Shown piece by piece: positions 33,251-42,828 of a stretch of DNA of 64,000 bases (its first letter is position 1; each line of letters starts with the position of its first letter). The stretch is from Sporosarcina cascadiensis (GTDB lineage Bacteria; Bacillota; Bacilli; Bacillales_A; Planococcaceae): NCBI RefSeq assembly GCF_009650995.1, contig NZ_WHVV01000003.1, positions 186,001-250,000 of the forward strand, given 5' to 3'. A program made the translations under genes and the position numbers. Below the pieces are notes generated by a model. The model saw only the letters and a program-made list of their open reading frames with translations, did no database searches and was not told the DNA's origin.

Positions 33251-34138
33251 TTGAATGAAATGAAACCGCATATTTTAGTAATTGACGGGATGGCTTTGTT
33301 ATTCCGATCTTTTTTTGCGACGGCACATAGCGGACAGTTTTTTCCGAATGCTTATAATGTGCCGACGAATGGCGTACAGGGATTTGCACGTCACACGATG
33401 AGTGCCATTTCCATATTTCAGCCGACGCATCTGGCGGTGTGCTGGGATATGGGTTCCAAGACGTTTCGCAATGAATTATTTCCAGACTATAAATCGCACC
33501 GGCCGGCACCGGCGCCTGAGCTTGTTCCGCAATTTGATATGGCACGGGAAGTGTCGGAAACATTAGGATGGAAGAGTTACGGGATTCCGAATATGGAAGC
33601 AGATGATTTGATTGGTTCGCTGATTAAGTCGTGGAATGAGAAAGCCAAATTCACTGTGGTGTCGGGTGATAAGGATTTACTGCAGCTGTTGAGGCCCGAT
33701 GTGACCATTGCCTTAACAAAAAAAGGCTACACACAGTATGATGAATACAATGCACAGCGTTTTATAGAAGAGTATGGAATCACGCCTGGGCAATTTGTTG
33801 ATATGAAAGCTTTTACAGGAGATTCTAGTGACGGCTATCCGGGAGTGAAGGGAATCGGTCCGAAAACAGCTCTGAAGCTGATTCAACAATACGGTTCGGT
33901 GGACGGGGTACTCGCAGCCAAAGAAGAGTTGGCTGCAGGCGTGCGTAAAAAGATTGAGACAGATGAAGAGATGCTGATGCTGTCGAGAGAACTGGCGGAG
34001 ATTCATTGTGAATTAACGCTTGATGATCGGCTCGATCAGTTGACGATTCCTGCATTCACTGAGGAAACGGCCAAACTGATGGAACAGCAGGGCTATTCTC
34101 TGATCGCTCGGCAGGGATTACCTGTTTCACCGTTTTGA
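33251..34138 (+). CDS. 5'-3' exonuclease (YpcP/ExoI-like, PolA N-terminal type)
   Basis: This 295-residue stand-alone 5' nuclease removes flaps and RNA primers. Acidic active-site clusters are ILVIDGMALLFR, CWDMGSKTFRNELFPDYKSHR, NMEADDLIG, VVSGDKDLLQL and FTGDSSDGYPGVKGIGPKTAL, the last forming the helix-hairpin-helix. TTG 33251 is used; ATG 33260 is an alternative. The 3' end overlaps the convergent C39-like gene by 12 nt. Confidence 0.9.
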   Translation: MNEMKPHILVIDGMALLFRSFFATAHSGQFFPNAYNVPTNGVQGFARHTMSAISIFQPTHLAVCWDMGSKTFRNELFPDYKSHRPAPAPELVPQFDMAREVSETLGWKSYGIPNMEADDLIGSLIKSWNEKAKFTVVSGDKDLLQLLRPDVTIALTKKGYTQYDEYNAQRFIEEYGITPGQFVDMKAFTGDSSDGYPGVKGIGPKTALKLIQQYGSVDGVLAAKEELAAGVRKKIETDEEMLMLSRELAEIHCELTLDDRLDQLTIPAFTEETAKLMEQQGYSLIARQGLPVSPF

Positions 34139-34642
34139 CGGCTCGATTTTGACGAACGTCAGGATGCTTTCATTCAGCTGATAAGGTACGGAGCGGACAG
34201 TGCTTGGACGGTTTTTGCCGCCGTTGTCTTGAACAAGTAAATGGAGTTTACCTTCTATATATTCATAGCCTACCAGGACAACCCAGTGGTAATCGAATGA
34301 AAAACGGCCGCGCCATTTTAGACGGAACCATTTATCGAATTTCACCGCTGCAGGGCGCCCTTCGTCCAGCTGTTGCATGGCTTCGTCTATTGTACATACT
34401 TCAACGGTCCAGTCTTTACCGAGAAGACGGTTTAATTTACGTACGAAGCGCCATGCAGGCAAGCCGATTTTTGTTCCGCCGAGCCGGCGGTACAGTTTGT
34501 TGATGTCGGGAGCCTGTTGCGCAGGGAAAAGATGGCGCAGCAGCACATATGCGGTGACAGGGCCGCATGCTGAAGCCCGGTACTTAGGCTGAATATCGTG
34601 ATCATGCTGCGATTTACCTGTAACCTCTATGAATCTTGCCAA
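34127..34642 (-). CDS. C39-like cysteine-peptidase-fold protein
   Basis: This protein of about 171 residues starts at TTG 34642, 6 nt after AGGAGGTG. The longer frame (to 34699) would begin inside the thioredoxin gene's terminator, so it is rejected. Residues resembling the papain-like triad are ASACGPVTAYVLL (Cys), FDYHWVVLVGY (His) and LLVQDNGG (Asp/Asn). No signal peptide is evident. Substrate unknown. It is downstream of a thioredoxin gene but separated by a terminator. Confidence 0.68.
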   Translation of the reverse strand: MARFIEVTGKSQHDHDIQPKYRASACGPVTAYVLLRHLFPAQQAPDINKLYRRLGGTKIGLPAWRFVRKLNRLLGKDWTVEVCTIDEAMQQLDEGRPAAVKFDKWFRLKWRGRFSFDYHWVVLVGYEYIEGKLHLLVQDNGGKNRPSTVRSVPYQLNESILTFVKIEPSKR

Positions 34643-34664
34643 GCCGGGCACCTCCTGTATTGAG

Positions 34665-34692
34665 AAACAGCGCTGACCGAAGTCAGCGCTGC
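34665..34692 (-). terminator. Terminator of the thioredoxin gene
   Basis: Perfect 10-bp stem CAGCGCTGAC/GTCAGCGCTG closed by a UUCG tetraloop on the minus strand, then TTTCT. Confidence 0.85.
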
Positions 34693-34698
34693 TTTTCA

Positions 34699-35019
34699 TT
34701 AAATTTTTACTTCATCCAGAAAATCTGTCACTTGTTTGGGTGATTTTGCGTTTGCACTGTGTAAGTGAGCCTGTTTTTCTCCGTCTTTGAAAATCAGCAG
34801 ACTCGGGATTCCCATCACTTCGTATTTTTCAGCGATTTCAGGGAGAACATCACGATCGGCTTCATACCATGAATACGCATCGTACTTTTCGACGATCGGA
34901 TCAATGAACATATCCATACGTTTACAGTCCGGACACCAATCGGCTTCGAATTTTACAAGTACCGGTTTATCACCCGCGATTAGTTCATTAAATTCTTCTG
35001 TGGATTTAATTTCTTTCAT
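34699..35019 (-). CDS. Thioredoxin-like protein
   Basis: This 106-residue cytosolic thioredoxin-fold protein has the active site WCPDC (about 28) and the cis-proline in GIPSLLIF. WCPDC differs from the WCGPC of TrxA, as in many accessory thioredoxins. ATG at 35019 has AGGCG upstream. The stop lies inside the terminator region. Confidence 0.88.
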   Translation of the reverse strand: MKEIKSTEEFNELIAGDKPVLVKFEADWCPDCKRMDMFIDPIVEKYDAYSWYEADRDVLPEIAEKYEVMGIPSLLIFKDGEKQAHLHSANAKSPKQVTDFLDEVKI

Positions 35020-35194
35020 TTATATCGCCTCCATTCAATAGATAGTGTACAATGTTTCCTGTAGGTTGGGTATTTTAATGCTTGTTCAAAAAAATCTGCA
35101 AAGTAAAACTATTTCTGATTTAAATATTGCGAAATAGTTTCAAATGATTTACACTAGTATCTATAAGCAACGCGTATTTTTTTTACGCTATAAA

Positions 35195-35212
35195 TGAATG
35201 AGTGTTCATTCA
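35195..35212. promoter_or_regulatory. FadR-type operator before fadN
   Basis: TGAATGAGTGTTCATTCA fits the Bacillus FadR (YsiA, TetR family) operator form TGAATGAMTANTCATTCA with one or two deviations in the centre. It lies 22 nt before the fadN start, where repressor binding would block transcription until long-chain acyl-CoA is present. Confidence 0.8.
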
Positions 35213-35233
35213 AAGATAAAGGGAGGATTGCAC

Positions 35234-37618
35234 GTGACTTATCAAATTAGAAAAGCGGCAGTTTTAGGATCTGGTGTGATGGGTTCAGGTATTGCAGCAC
35301 ATTTAGCCAATATCGGAATACCTGTTCTTTTACTGGACATCGTTCCACCAAAATTGGGTGCCGATGATGAAGCAAAAGGGCTGACGGTTGAGGATCCTAG
35401 ATTCCGCAATAAGTTTGCTGCGACGGCGTTGGAGAAGTTATTAAAACAAAAACCAGCTCCTCTTACAACAAAGAGAAACTTATCATTAATTACACCGGGT
35501 AACTTTGAGGACGATATGGAACGGCTTGCTGAAGTAGATTGGATTATTGAAGTAGTCGTTGAAAACTTGGATATTAAGAAGAGTCTATATGAGAAAGTTG
35601 AAAACGTGATCAAGCCGGGTACAATTGTTACTTCCAATACATCCGGTATCAGTATCGAAGCGATGTCGGAAGGCCGTTCGGAAGAATTCCAGAAACATTT
35701 CCTGGGAACGCACTTCTTTAATCCACCAAGATACTTAAAATTACTAGAAATCATTCCTACACAAAAAACCTCACCTGAAGTAATAGACTTCATGACAGAG
35801 TTTGGTGAAAACCGACTTGGTAAAGGAGTGGTTATTGCGAAAGATACTCCGAACTTCATTGGAAACCGGATTGGAACGTACGGCCTGCAGGTAATATTGC
35901 ATGAAATGCTCGAACGCGGCTATTCAATCGGTGAGATCGATTCCATTACAGGTACATTAATCGGACGTCCGAAGTCGGCGACATTCCGCACACTTGATGT
36001 AGTTGGACTTGACACGTATCAGCATGTTGCGAAAAACGTTTATGACCAGACGACAGGTGACGAGCAAAAAGTATTCGATCTTCCTGAAGTGGTAGTGAAA
36101 ATGGTTGAAAACGGCTGGATCGGTGCGAAAGTGAAGCAAGGCTTCTATAAGAAAGAAGGACGCGAAATCCTTGAGCTTGATCTGAAGACGATGGAATATG
36201 GGCCTGCCCAGAAAATGAAAGCGCCTTCAATAGATGCGGCAAAACAGCAAAAAGGTCTTGCCAATAAAGTGAAGACGTTAGTGTATGCGAAAGACCGTGC
36301 AGGAGAGATTCTGTGGAACACACTTCTTCCGCCTATGCTGTATGCCGCTGAGCTTCACGGCGAAATCGCAGACGATATCGTAGCGATTGATAACGGCATG
36401 AAGTGGGGCTTCGGCTGGACTCAGGGACCATTCGAAATTTGGGACGCAATCGGTGTCCGCAAATCAGTTGAGCGATTGAAAGAAGAAGGAAAAGAGATTC
36501 CTTCATTTGTGCAGTCGTTACTGGATAAAGGCTATGAAACTTTCTATAAAGAGGAAGACGGCGAGCTTTACTACTTTGACGGTACAGACTACCAAAAGGT
36601 AAAAGTAAATGAGAGAGAGATCAATCTCAAAAGCTACAAGAAGAAACATGGCGTTATTAAAAAGAATTCCGGAGCAAGTCTAATTGATTTAGGCGATGGC
36701 ATTGCATTACTGGAGTTCCATTCACAGTCGAATGCAATCGGACTGGATATCACACAAATGATCAACTACGCAATTGATGAAGTGGAACAGAACTATAAAG
36801 GCCTTGTCATCGGTAACCAGGGGAAAAACTTCTGTGTCGGTGCAAACCTTGGAATGATCTTGATGGAAGCACAGGATGATAACATCTTTGAACTTGATTT
36901 CGTAGTCCGTTCATTCCAGAACGCGATGATGAGAATTAAATACAGCAGTAAGCCGGTCGTCGCTGCACCATTCCAGATGACACTCGGCGGTGGAGCGGAA
37001 GTTTGTCTTCCGGCTGCACATATTCAGGCTTCCTCTGAAACATATATGGGGCTTGTAGAAGCAGGCGTCGGGCTGATCCCGGGCGGCGGCGGAAACGTCA
37101 ATCTGTATCAGAAGCATCTGAAAGGTCTTCCGAACGGCGTGCCGGTTGATTACCAGAACGTTGCGAATAAAGTATTCGAATCCATCGCAATGGCGAAAGT
37201 TTCGACATCTGCAGACGAAGCAAGAGAAAATAACTTCTTGGATTTTGCAGACGGTATCAGCTTCAATCCAGACCACCTGATTTACGATGCGAAGCAAGCG
37301 GCACTTTCATTATATGAAGCAGGCTATGTAGCGCCGAAGAAGGCGAAAGTTCCGGTAACGGGCGATTCGGGCTATGCAACATTGCTGTTGGCTGCAGAAG
37401 GTATGCACTTATCCGGCTTTATTAGCGATCACGACTTGAAGATTGCGAAGAAATTAGCTCATGTCATTTCAGGCGGTAAGATTCCGTTCGGTACACTTGT
37501 TGATGAGCAGTACTTGCTGGATCTTGAGCGTGAAGCATTCTTGAGTTTGGTGGCAGAGCCGAAATCACAGCAGCGTATGCAGCATATGCTTGTGAAGGGC
37601 AAACCGTTACGTAACTGA
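35234..37618 (+). CDS. fadN: 3-hydroxyacyl-CoA dehydrogenase / enoyl-CoA hydratase
   Basis: This 794-residue enzyme matches Bacillus FadN. An N-terminal NAD domain (VLGSGVMGSGIAAHL, FLGTHFFNPPRYLKL) is followed by a C-terminal crotonase domain from about 480 (GKNFCVGANLG, LGGGAEVCLPAAHIQ, EAGVGLIPGGGG). It catalyses the hydration and second oxidation steps of beta-oxidation. GTG 35234 is selected because GGGAGG lies 7 nt upstream; the frame open from 35198 includes the FadR operator. It leads the fadNAE operon. Confidence 0.93.
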   Translation: MTYQIRKAAVLGSGVMGSGIAAHLANIGIPVLLLDIVPPKLGADDEAKGLTVEDPRFRNKFAATALEKLLKQKPAPLTTKRNLSLITPGNFEDDMERLAEVDWIIEVVVENLDIKKSLYEKVENVIKPGTIVTSNTSGISIEAMSEGRSEEFQKHFLGTHFFNPPRYLKLLEIIPTQKTSPEVIDFMTEFGENRLGKGVVIAKDTPNFIGNRIGTYGLQVILHEMLERGYSIGEIDSITGTLIGRPKSATFRTLDVVGLDTYQHVAKNVYDQTTGDEQKVFDLPEVVVKMVENGWIGAKVKQGFYKKEGREILELDLKTMEYGPAQKMKAPSIDAAKQQKGLANKVKTLVYAKDRAGEILWNTLLPPMLYAAELHGEIADDIVAIDNGMKWGFGWTQGPFEIWDAIGVRKSVERLKEEGKEIPSFVQSLLDKGYETFYKEEDGELYYFDGTDYQKVKVNEREINLKSYKKKHGVIKKNSGASLIDLGDGIALLEFHSQSNAIGLDITQMINYAIDEVEQNYKGLVIGNQGKNFCVGANLGMILMEAQDDNIFELDFVVRSFQNAMMRIKYSSKPVVAAPFQMTLGGGAEVCLPAAHIQASSETYMGLVEAGVGLIPGGGGNVNLYQKHLKGLPNGVPVDYQNVANKVFESIAMAKVSTSADEARENNFLDFADGISFNPDHLIYDAKQAALSLYEAGYVAPKKAKVPVTGDSGYATLLLAAEGMHLSGFISDHDLKIAKKLAHVISGGKIPFGTLVDEQYLLDLEREAFLSLVAEPKSQQRMQHMLVKGKPLRN

Positions 37619-37645
37619 CAGGTAGATGATAAAGGAGGAAACAGA

Positions 37646-38821
37646 ATGCGCGAAGCAGTAATTGTAGCCGGTGCTCGAACACCGATTGGAAAAGCGGGAA
37701 GAGGTTCTTTGGCAACTGTCCGTCCGGATGATCTCGGGGCGTTGACGATAAAGGAAACATTGAAACGTGCAGGAAATTATGATGGGCCGATTGATGATCT
37801 GATCATCGGCTGTGCAATGCCGGAAGCAGAACAGGGGAATAACGTGGCGCGAAATATCGGCGCATTGGCAGGCTTGCCTGATACAACGCCTGCTGTAACG
37901 GTCAATCGTTTCTGTTCATCAGGATTGCAGACGATTGCCTATGCGGCAGAACGCATTATGCTCGGTCACTCAGAAGCAATTATTGCTGGCGGTGTGGAAT
38001 CCATGAGTATGATTCCAATGATGGGGAATACGATCCGTCCAAACGTTAAATTAGCAGAAGAAGCACCTGAATATTATATGGGAATGGGGCATACAGCTGA
38101 GCAAGTGGCACAGAAGTATGAAATCTCACGTGAAGACCAGGATGCATTCGCTGTAGAATCACATAGACGTGCAGAAGCTGCAATCAAAGCAGGAAAGTTC
38201 GTTGATGAAATCGTACCGGTTGAAGTGACAAAACGCTTTGTCGGTCCAGATGGCAAGTATCAAGAAAAAACTTCGCTGTTTGAAATGGATGAAGGCGTGC
38301 GTCCGGGAACGACTTCGGAAGTACTTGGCAAATTACGCCCGGCATTCGCGGCGAAAGGTTCTGTTACAGCAGGTAATGCTTCTCAGACATCTGACGGAGC
38401 GGCAACTGTCCTCGTAATGGATTCCGAGCTTGCGGAAAAGCGCGGTTTGAAACCGATGGCAAAATTCCTTTCATTCGCAGTTGGCGGCGTACCGCCTGAA
38501 ATCATGGGGATCGGGCCGATCGAAGCGATTCCGAAAGCATTGAAGATCGCGGGATTATCTATTGAAGATATCGATCTGTGGGAGCTGAATGAAGCATTCG
38601 CATCTCAGTCACTGGCGGTTATCCGGACTCTTGGACTGGATACAGACAAAGTGAACGTTAACGGCGGAGCTATCGCTACTGGCCACCCGCTCGGTGCGAC
38701 AGGTACAGTGTTGACATTGAAATTAATTAACGAATTAAAGCGCCAGGGCAAGAAGTACGGGGTCGTGACGATGTGTATCGGCGGCGGAATGGGTGCTGCA
38801 GGGGTCTTCGAAGTACTATAA
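37646..38821 (+). CDS. fadA: Acetyl-CoA acyltransferase (3-ketoacyl-CoA thiolase)
   Basis: This 391-residue thiolase has the nucleophilic cysteine in NRFCSSGLQ (about 91), the NEAFASQSLA block, GGAIATGHPLGATG and the second cysteine in MCIGGGMGAAGVFE. It performs the thiolytic cleavage step, releasing acetyl-CoA. AAAGGAGG precedes the ATG. It lies 27 nt after fadN in the same operon. Confidence 0.94.
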   Translation: MREAVIVAGARTPIGKAGRGSLATVRPDDLGALTIKETLKRAGNYDGPIDDLIIGCAMPEAEQGNNVARNIGALAGLPDTTPAVTVNRFCSSGLQTIAYAAERIMLGHSEAIIAGGVESMSMIPMMGNTIRPNVKLAEEAPEYYMGMGHTAEQVAQKYEISREDQDAFAVESHRRAEAAIKAGKFVDEIVPVEVTKRFVGPDGKYQEKTSLFEMDEGVRPGTTSEVLGKLRPAFAAKGSVTAGNASQTSDGAATVLVMDSELAEKRGLKPMAKFLSFAVGGVPPEIMGIGPIEAIPKALKIAGLSIEDIDLWELNEAFASQSLAVIRTLGLDTDKVNVNGGAIATGHPLGATGTVLTLKLINELKRQGKKYGVVTMCIGGGMGAAGVFEVL

Positions 38822-38860
38822 GTCCAGTAAGGAAAAATGGGAGAAACAGGGGGAGTATAG

Positions 38861-40660
38861 ATGACTAAAGCTATGGAGGGTACTAAAATGACAGAATTCG
38901 TAAAGGGTGGAGCATTTTTAACTGAGGATATGGACGCAAACCGCGTCTTCACACCGGAAGATTTCACAGACGAGCAGAAGATGATTGCAAAGACAACGGA
39001 AGAGTACGTGAAAAACGACGTTACACCGTTGATCGAAAAGCTTGAAAACCATGAGTTTGAACACTCCGTAACATTGTTGAAGAAAGCGGGGGACCTTGGT
39101 CTGCTTGCTGCAGATATTCCAGAAGAGTATGAAGGTCTTGCACTGGACAAAGTTACTTCTGCATTGATTGCTGAAAAAATGTCGCTGGCCGGCGGCTTCT
39201 CGATCACTCACGGCGCACACGTCGGGATCGGTACATTGCCGATCGTTTTATTCGGTAATCACGAACAGAAGATGAAGTATTTGCCGAACTCTGCCAGCGG
39301 AGCGAAAATTTCTGCTTATGCATTGACAGAGCCAAGCTCAGGATCTGACGCATTGGGAGCAAAAACTACAGCTAAATTAAATGCTGAAGGCACACACTAT
39401 GTACTGAACGGTGAAAAACAATGGATCACAAACTCTGCATTTGCTGATGTATTCGTTGTCTATGCAAAAATTGACGGTGATAAGTTCACAGCATTCATCG
39501 TGGAGAAAGACTTCCCTGGCGTTTCAGTAGGGCCGGAAGAGAAGAAGATGGGTATCAAATCATCGTCCACACGTACGTTAATCCTTGAAGACGCTCAGGT
39601 CCCAGTTGAAAATCTGCTTGGTGAAATCGGCCGCGGACACGTCATCGCATTTAACATCCTGAACATCGGACGTTATAAGCTTGGAGTAGGTACAATCGGA
39701 GGATCGAAGCGTTCACTTGAATTGGCTATCAAATATGCGAACCAACGTAAGCAGTTCGACACGCCGATTTCTCAGTTCAACCTGACAAAAGAAAAATTCG
39801 GTACGATGGCTTCCATGCTGTATGCTACGGAAAGCTTGATCTACCGTACAGTCGGATACTTTGAAGAGCACAACGCTGCAATGAGCCCTGAAGAGCAAAA
39901 AGACGGAGCAAAAGTAGCAGCATCCATCGCGGAGTATGCGATTGAGTGTTCCATCAACAAAGTTGTCGGTTCAGAAGTGCTGGATTACATCGTCGACGAA
40001 GCGGTTCAAATTCACGGCGGATATGGTTTCATGGCGGAATACGAAGTAGAGCGCATCTACCGCGACTCCCGTATCAACCGTATCTTCGAAGGTACGAATG
40101 AAATCAACCGGATGATCGTTCCAGGTACATTCCTTAAGAAAGCAATGAAAGGCGAGCTGCCATTGCTTCAGCAGGCGCAGGCTTTGCAGGAAGAATTGCT
40201 TTCCATGATGCCGGAAGAAGTCGGCGACGAGCCGCTGGCACAGGAAAAAGTACTTGTGAAAAATGCGAAGAAGATCGGTATCCTGGTGGCAGGCCTTGCT
40301 GCACAGCGCTACGGCACCAAGCTTGATCAGGAACAGGAAATTCTTGTGAACATCGCAGATATTGCAAATGATTTATTCGGTATGGAGTCTGCAGTTCTTC
40401 GTACGGAAAAAGCAATCAACAAAAACGGTGCGGAGAAAGAAAACCAGAAGCTTCTATATACACAGATTTTCTGTCAAGAAGCGTTCGGACGCATTGAAGC
40501 GGCAGCAAAAGAAACATTGCTTGCAGCAGTGGACGGCGACAACCAACGCATGATGATCTCTGCATTGCGCAAATTGACTCGCAACAATCCGTATAACTTG
40601 ATTGCGAAGAAGCGTGAAGCGGCTGATAAGCTGATTGAAGCTGAGAAGTTTATCGTTTGA
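38861..40660 (+). CDS. fadE: Acyl-CoA dehydrogenase
   Basis: This acyl-CoA dehydrogenase of up to 599 residues performs the first step of beta-oxidation. The FAD and substrate motif YALTEPSSGSDALG and the C-terminal HGGYGFMAEYEVERIYRD / FEGTNEINRMIV (with the catalytic base glutamate) are present, plus a family-specific C-terminal extension. Two starts are possible: ATG 38861 after GGGGGAG, or ATG 38888 after GGAGG. Last gene of fadNAE, as in Bacillus yusL-yusK-yusJ. Confidence 0.93.
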   Translation: MTKAMEGTKMTEFVKGGAFLTEDMDANRVFTPEDFTDEQKMIAKTTEEYVKNDVTPLIEKLENHEFEHSVTLLKKAGDLGLLAADIPEEYEGLALDKVTSALIAEKMSLAGGFSITHGAHVGIGTLPIVLFGNHEQKMKYLPNSASGAKISAYALTEPSSGSDALGAKTTAKLNAEGTHYVLNGEKQWITNSAFADVFVVYAKIDGDKFTAFIVEKDFPGVSVGPEEKKMGIKSSSTRTLILEDAQVPVENLLGEIGRGHVIAFNILNIGRYKLGVGTIGGSKRSLELAIKYANQRKQFDTPISQFNLTKEKFGTMASMLYATESLIYRTVGYFEEHNAAMSPEEQKDGAKVAASIAEYAIECSINKVVGSEVLDYIVDEAVQIHGGYGFMAEYEVERIYRDSRINRIFEGTNEINRMIVPGTFLKKAMKGELPLLQQAQALQEELLSMMPEEVGDEPLAQEKVLVKNAKKIGILVAGLAAQRYGTKLDQEQEILVNIADIANDLFGMESAVLRTEKAINKNGAEKENQKLLYTQIFCQEAFGRIEAAAKETLLAAVDGDNQRMMISALRKLTRNNPYNLIAKKREAADKLIEAEKFIV

Positions 40661-40674
40661 TGTGAATGAATAAT

Positions 40675-40712
40675 GAAGCGCTCCGGTTTGATACGGGGCG
40701 TTTTGTTTTTGG
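40675..40712 (+). terminator. fad operon terminator
   Basis: GAAGCGCTCCG pairs, with several G-U pairs, to CGGGGCGTTTT; TTTTGTTTTT follows. Confidence 0.65.
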
Positions 40713-40805
40713 TAATATACTAAGCCTTAACGGGAATTCCACTGCAAAATTAGCAAGACACAACAATTGTTTGATATACTGACGAAAAAGGAGAGGTTAT
40801 TACAT

Positions 40806-41165
40806 ATGACAGTTATTTATTATGGTTACCCTAAATGCGGTACGTGCCGCAAAGCCAAGAAGTGGCTGGAGAACGAAGGGATTTCATTTGAAGAGTATAA
40901 TATCGCGGAGCAGCCTCCAAATGAAGAGACGCTGCGGACAATGATTGCAAACTCGGGCCTCGAAATGAAAAAATTCTTTAACACCAGCGGAATGAAATAC
41001 AGAGAGCTTCAATTAAAGGACAGACTTCCTTCGATGTCAGACGATGAAAAGATTGCTTTGCTTGCTTCAGACGGCATGCTCATCAAGCGTCCGATCGTTA
41101 CAGACGGAGATCATGTCACAGTCGGCTTTAATGAAGATACTTTTACAGAAACATGGTCAAAGTAA
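40806..41165 (+). CDS. yusI: ArsC/Spx-family protein, YusI-like
   Basis: This 119-residue protein has a glutaredoxin-like ArsC fold with the CxxC motif YPKCGTCRKAKKWL and the RP motif LIKRPIV. Spx family members also have a CxxC, but the length and the neighbourhood (fadE on one side, gcvH on the other) match Bacillus YusI. ATG 40806 lies after AGGAGAGG; the frame open from 40767 lacks an SD. Function of YusI is not established. Confidence 0.85.
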   Translation: MTVIYYGYPKCGTCRKAKKWLENEGISFEEYNIAEQPPNEETLRTMIANSGLEMKKFFNTSGMKYRELQLKDRLPSMSDDEKIALLASDGMLIKRPIVTDGDHVTVGFNEDTFTETWSK

Positions 41166-41243
41166 AACGGGAATCTTGTCTTTCATTCGGAACTATGGCA
41201 AACTAACTATAGATAAACTATTATAATCGTTGGAGGTTAAGAC

Positions 41244-41627
41244 ATGAGCACACCAAAAGAATTACGTTATTCAGAAGAGCACGAGTGGGTAAAAGAAGAA
41301 GACGGTAAATACCGTATCGGGATCACACATTTCGCACAGTCTGAGCTGGGAGATATCGTTTTCGTTGAACTGCCTTCAGTCGGCGACGAAGTGAAGTCAG
41401 ACGAGCCTTTCGGAAGCGTTGAATCAGTAAAAACTGTTTCTGAATTGTACGCTCCTTTAACAGGTAAAGTTGTAGAAGTGAACGAAGATCTAGAAGACAG
41501 CCCTGAACTTGTAAACGAATCTCCATATGAAGGTGCTTGGATGATCGTTGTGGAGATTGCAGATAAAGCTGAACTTGATGAATTAATGACAGCTGAGCAG
41601 TACGATGAAATGACAGCTGGCGAATAA
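41244..41627 (+). CDS. gcvH: Glycine cleavage system H protein
   Basis: This 127-residue protein carries the lipoylation lysine in [15 protein letters not shown] (about 63). It shuttles the methylamine group in glycine cleavage and in Firmicutes also relays lipoyl groups to 2-oxoacid dehydrogenases. ATG follows TGGAGG. Genes for P and T proteins are absent nearby, as in Bacillus. Confidence 0.96.
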   Translation: MSTPKELRYSEEHEWVKEEDGKYRIGITHFAQSELGDIVFVELPSVGDEVKSDEPFGSVESVKTVSELYAPLTGKVVEVNEDLEDSPELVNESPYEGAWMIVVEIADKAELDELMTAEQYDEMTAGE

Positions 41628-41636
41628 GAAAACGAA

Positions 41637-41665
41637 AAGCGCCGGGATGTTCCGGTGCTTTTTTT
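41637..41665 (+). terminator. gcvH terminator
   Basis: AAGCGCCGG pairs with CCGGTGCTT, followed by TTTTT. Confidence 0.8.
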
Positions 41666-41686
41666 ACACTATGAGGAGGAAACTGG

Positions 41687-42040
41687 ATGCATCCGAAAGT
41701 ACTCATTGTGGAAGGCAGTTCCGATCGCAGAAGGCTTATGCCGATGCTGGCGGAACCGGTAGAAATCATTTGTACAAACGGCACGATCAGTTCCTATCAT
41801 ATAGAAGAACTTCTAGAGCCATATGAAGAGCAGGATCTTTTCATTTTTGTGGATGCGGACGCCTCAGGTGATTCCATCCGCAAATTGTTCGTGCAACTTT
41901 ATCCGGAAGCAAGGCACTTATTTACAGACCGGCTGTATCGGGAAGTAGCGACAACACCGCTCAAAGTCTTGGCGGGCATTTTAGTTGCAGCGAATTTCAA
42001 GGTACATCCCGTCTACTTGGCAGGAGGAGCAAATGGATAA
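41687..42040 (+). CDS. yusF: Toprim-domain protein, YusF-like
   Basis: This 117-residue protein consists of one Toprim domain: ILIVEGSSDRRRLM supplies the catalytic glutamate and FVDADASGDSIRKLF the DxD. Stand-alone Toprim proteins of this kind are thought to act on nucleic acids or nucleotides, as in Bacillus YusF. ATG follows GAGGAGG. Its stop overlaps the next start by 8 nt, so the pair is translationally coupled. Confidence 0.85.
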   Translation: MHPKVLIVEGSSDRRRLMPMLAEPVEIICTNGTISSYHIEELLEPYEEQDLFIFVDADASGDSIRKLFVQLYPEARHLFTDRLYREVATTPLKVLAGILVAANFKVHPVYLAGGANG

Positions 42041-42332
42041 TTGGACAATTGACGATTGGGAACGCGAACGGGCGGCAGAGCAATTGGCCGCTTTTTATCT
42101 GTTCACTCCGATGTGCGGAACGTGTGCAGTGGCCTCAAAAATGCTGACAGTAATCGAAGCGATGCGTCCTGAGTTAACAATAGGAAAAGCGGATTTGAAT
42201 TATACGGAGCAACTGGCTTATGATTACGAGATTGAAAGCGTACCTTGCCTGCTCATCCACCGGCAGGGAAAACCTATTGAAAAGATCTATGCATTTCAAT
42301 CCGTACCTAACTTATTGGAAAAGTTGACTTGA
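42033..42332 (+). CDS. yusE: Thioredoxin-like protein, YusE-like
   Basis: This 99-residue thioredoxin-fold protein has the active site MCGTC (about 26) and cis-proline SVPCLLIH. ATG 42033 follows AGGAGGAGC, inside the end of the Toprim gene; the longer frame open from 41985 has no SD. The toprim-thioredoxin-metN order is as in the Bacillus yus region. Confidence 0.85.
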   Translation: MDNWTIDDWERERAAEQLAAFYLFTPMCGTCAVASKMLTVIEAMRPELTIGKADLNYTEQLAYDYEIESVPCLLIHRQGKPIEKIYAFQSVPNLLEKLT

Positions 42333-42383
42333 CATTCATCTCGATTATATGGTATAAGTAATACAATCAATTGAATAACGATA

Positions 42384-42489
42384 CTCTTATAAAGAGCGGT
42401 GGAGGGAAGTGCCCTATGAAGCCCGGCAACCGTCACAATTGTGAAATGGTGCCAATTCACTCAAAGCGGAATGCTTTGACAGATGAGAG
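42384..42489 (+). promoter_or_regulatory. SAM-I (S-box) riboswitch
   Basis: The core is easily read: CTCTTATAAAGAG in P1/P2, GTGGAGGGA, GCCCTATGAAGCCCGGCAACC, an AATGGTGCCAATTC stem and GATGAGAG closing P1. It binds S-adenosylmethionine and would terminate transcription of metNPQ when methionine is plentiful. Confidence 0.95.
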
Positions 42490-42522
42490 AACGGTAACGT
42501 ACATAATTTTTCATACGTTCAG

Positions 42523-42552
42523 CCTTTCTGCTCGTCTGCAGAAGGGTTTTTT
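42523..42552 (+). terminator. Riboswitch expression-platform terminator
   Basis: CCTTTCTGC/GCAGAAGGG, a 9-bp stem with a 6-nt loop, followed by TTTTTT. Confidence 0.92.
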
Positions 42553-42786
42553 ATATTCAAAAGCGGAATGCGCCGTTTAGCCTCGACAGGCACTGGAGGG
42601 CTTGCCGACAAAGGTGCGGTTTTTGCACCTTTTCGGAAAGACCGAAGTGACCCGAGAGGCTGGCGCATGCAGCTGGGTGTATTCAAAAGCGGAAGATGCC
42701 GTTTAGCTTCGGCAGGCGTTGGAAAGACTGAAACGACCCGAGGAGCCGGCATCTGCAGCGCTTCGGCAGGCACTGACACATTAAAC
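42553..42786. repeat. Two tandem copies of a cruciform-forming repeat between S-box and metN
   Basis: Both copies contain ATTCAAAAGCGGAA then GCCGTTTAGC and a TCG(A/G)CAGGC block. Copy 1 is bounded by ATGCGCC (42568) and GGCGCAT (42662-42668), with an inner AAAGGTGC/GCACCTTT hairpin. Copy 2 is bounded by AGATGCC (42694-42700) and GGCATCT (42748-42754). The form recalls interspersed repeats common in Bacillaceae. No gene lies here. Confidence 0.8.
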
Positions 42787-42828
42787 TATCAAAACATAAT
42801 CACGGATTTACTAAAGGCGGTGCAGAAA

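Noticed and set aside
34643..34699. N-terminal extension of the C39-like protein
   Set aside because: The sequence is the upstream gene's terminator hairpin; a TTG with a strong SD lies just after it.
42568..42828. 87-codon N-terminal extension of metN
   Set aside because: It lies wholly in the repeat element, has no SD and no similarity to MetN; the real start has an SD and begins the ABC domain.
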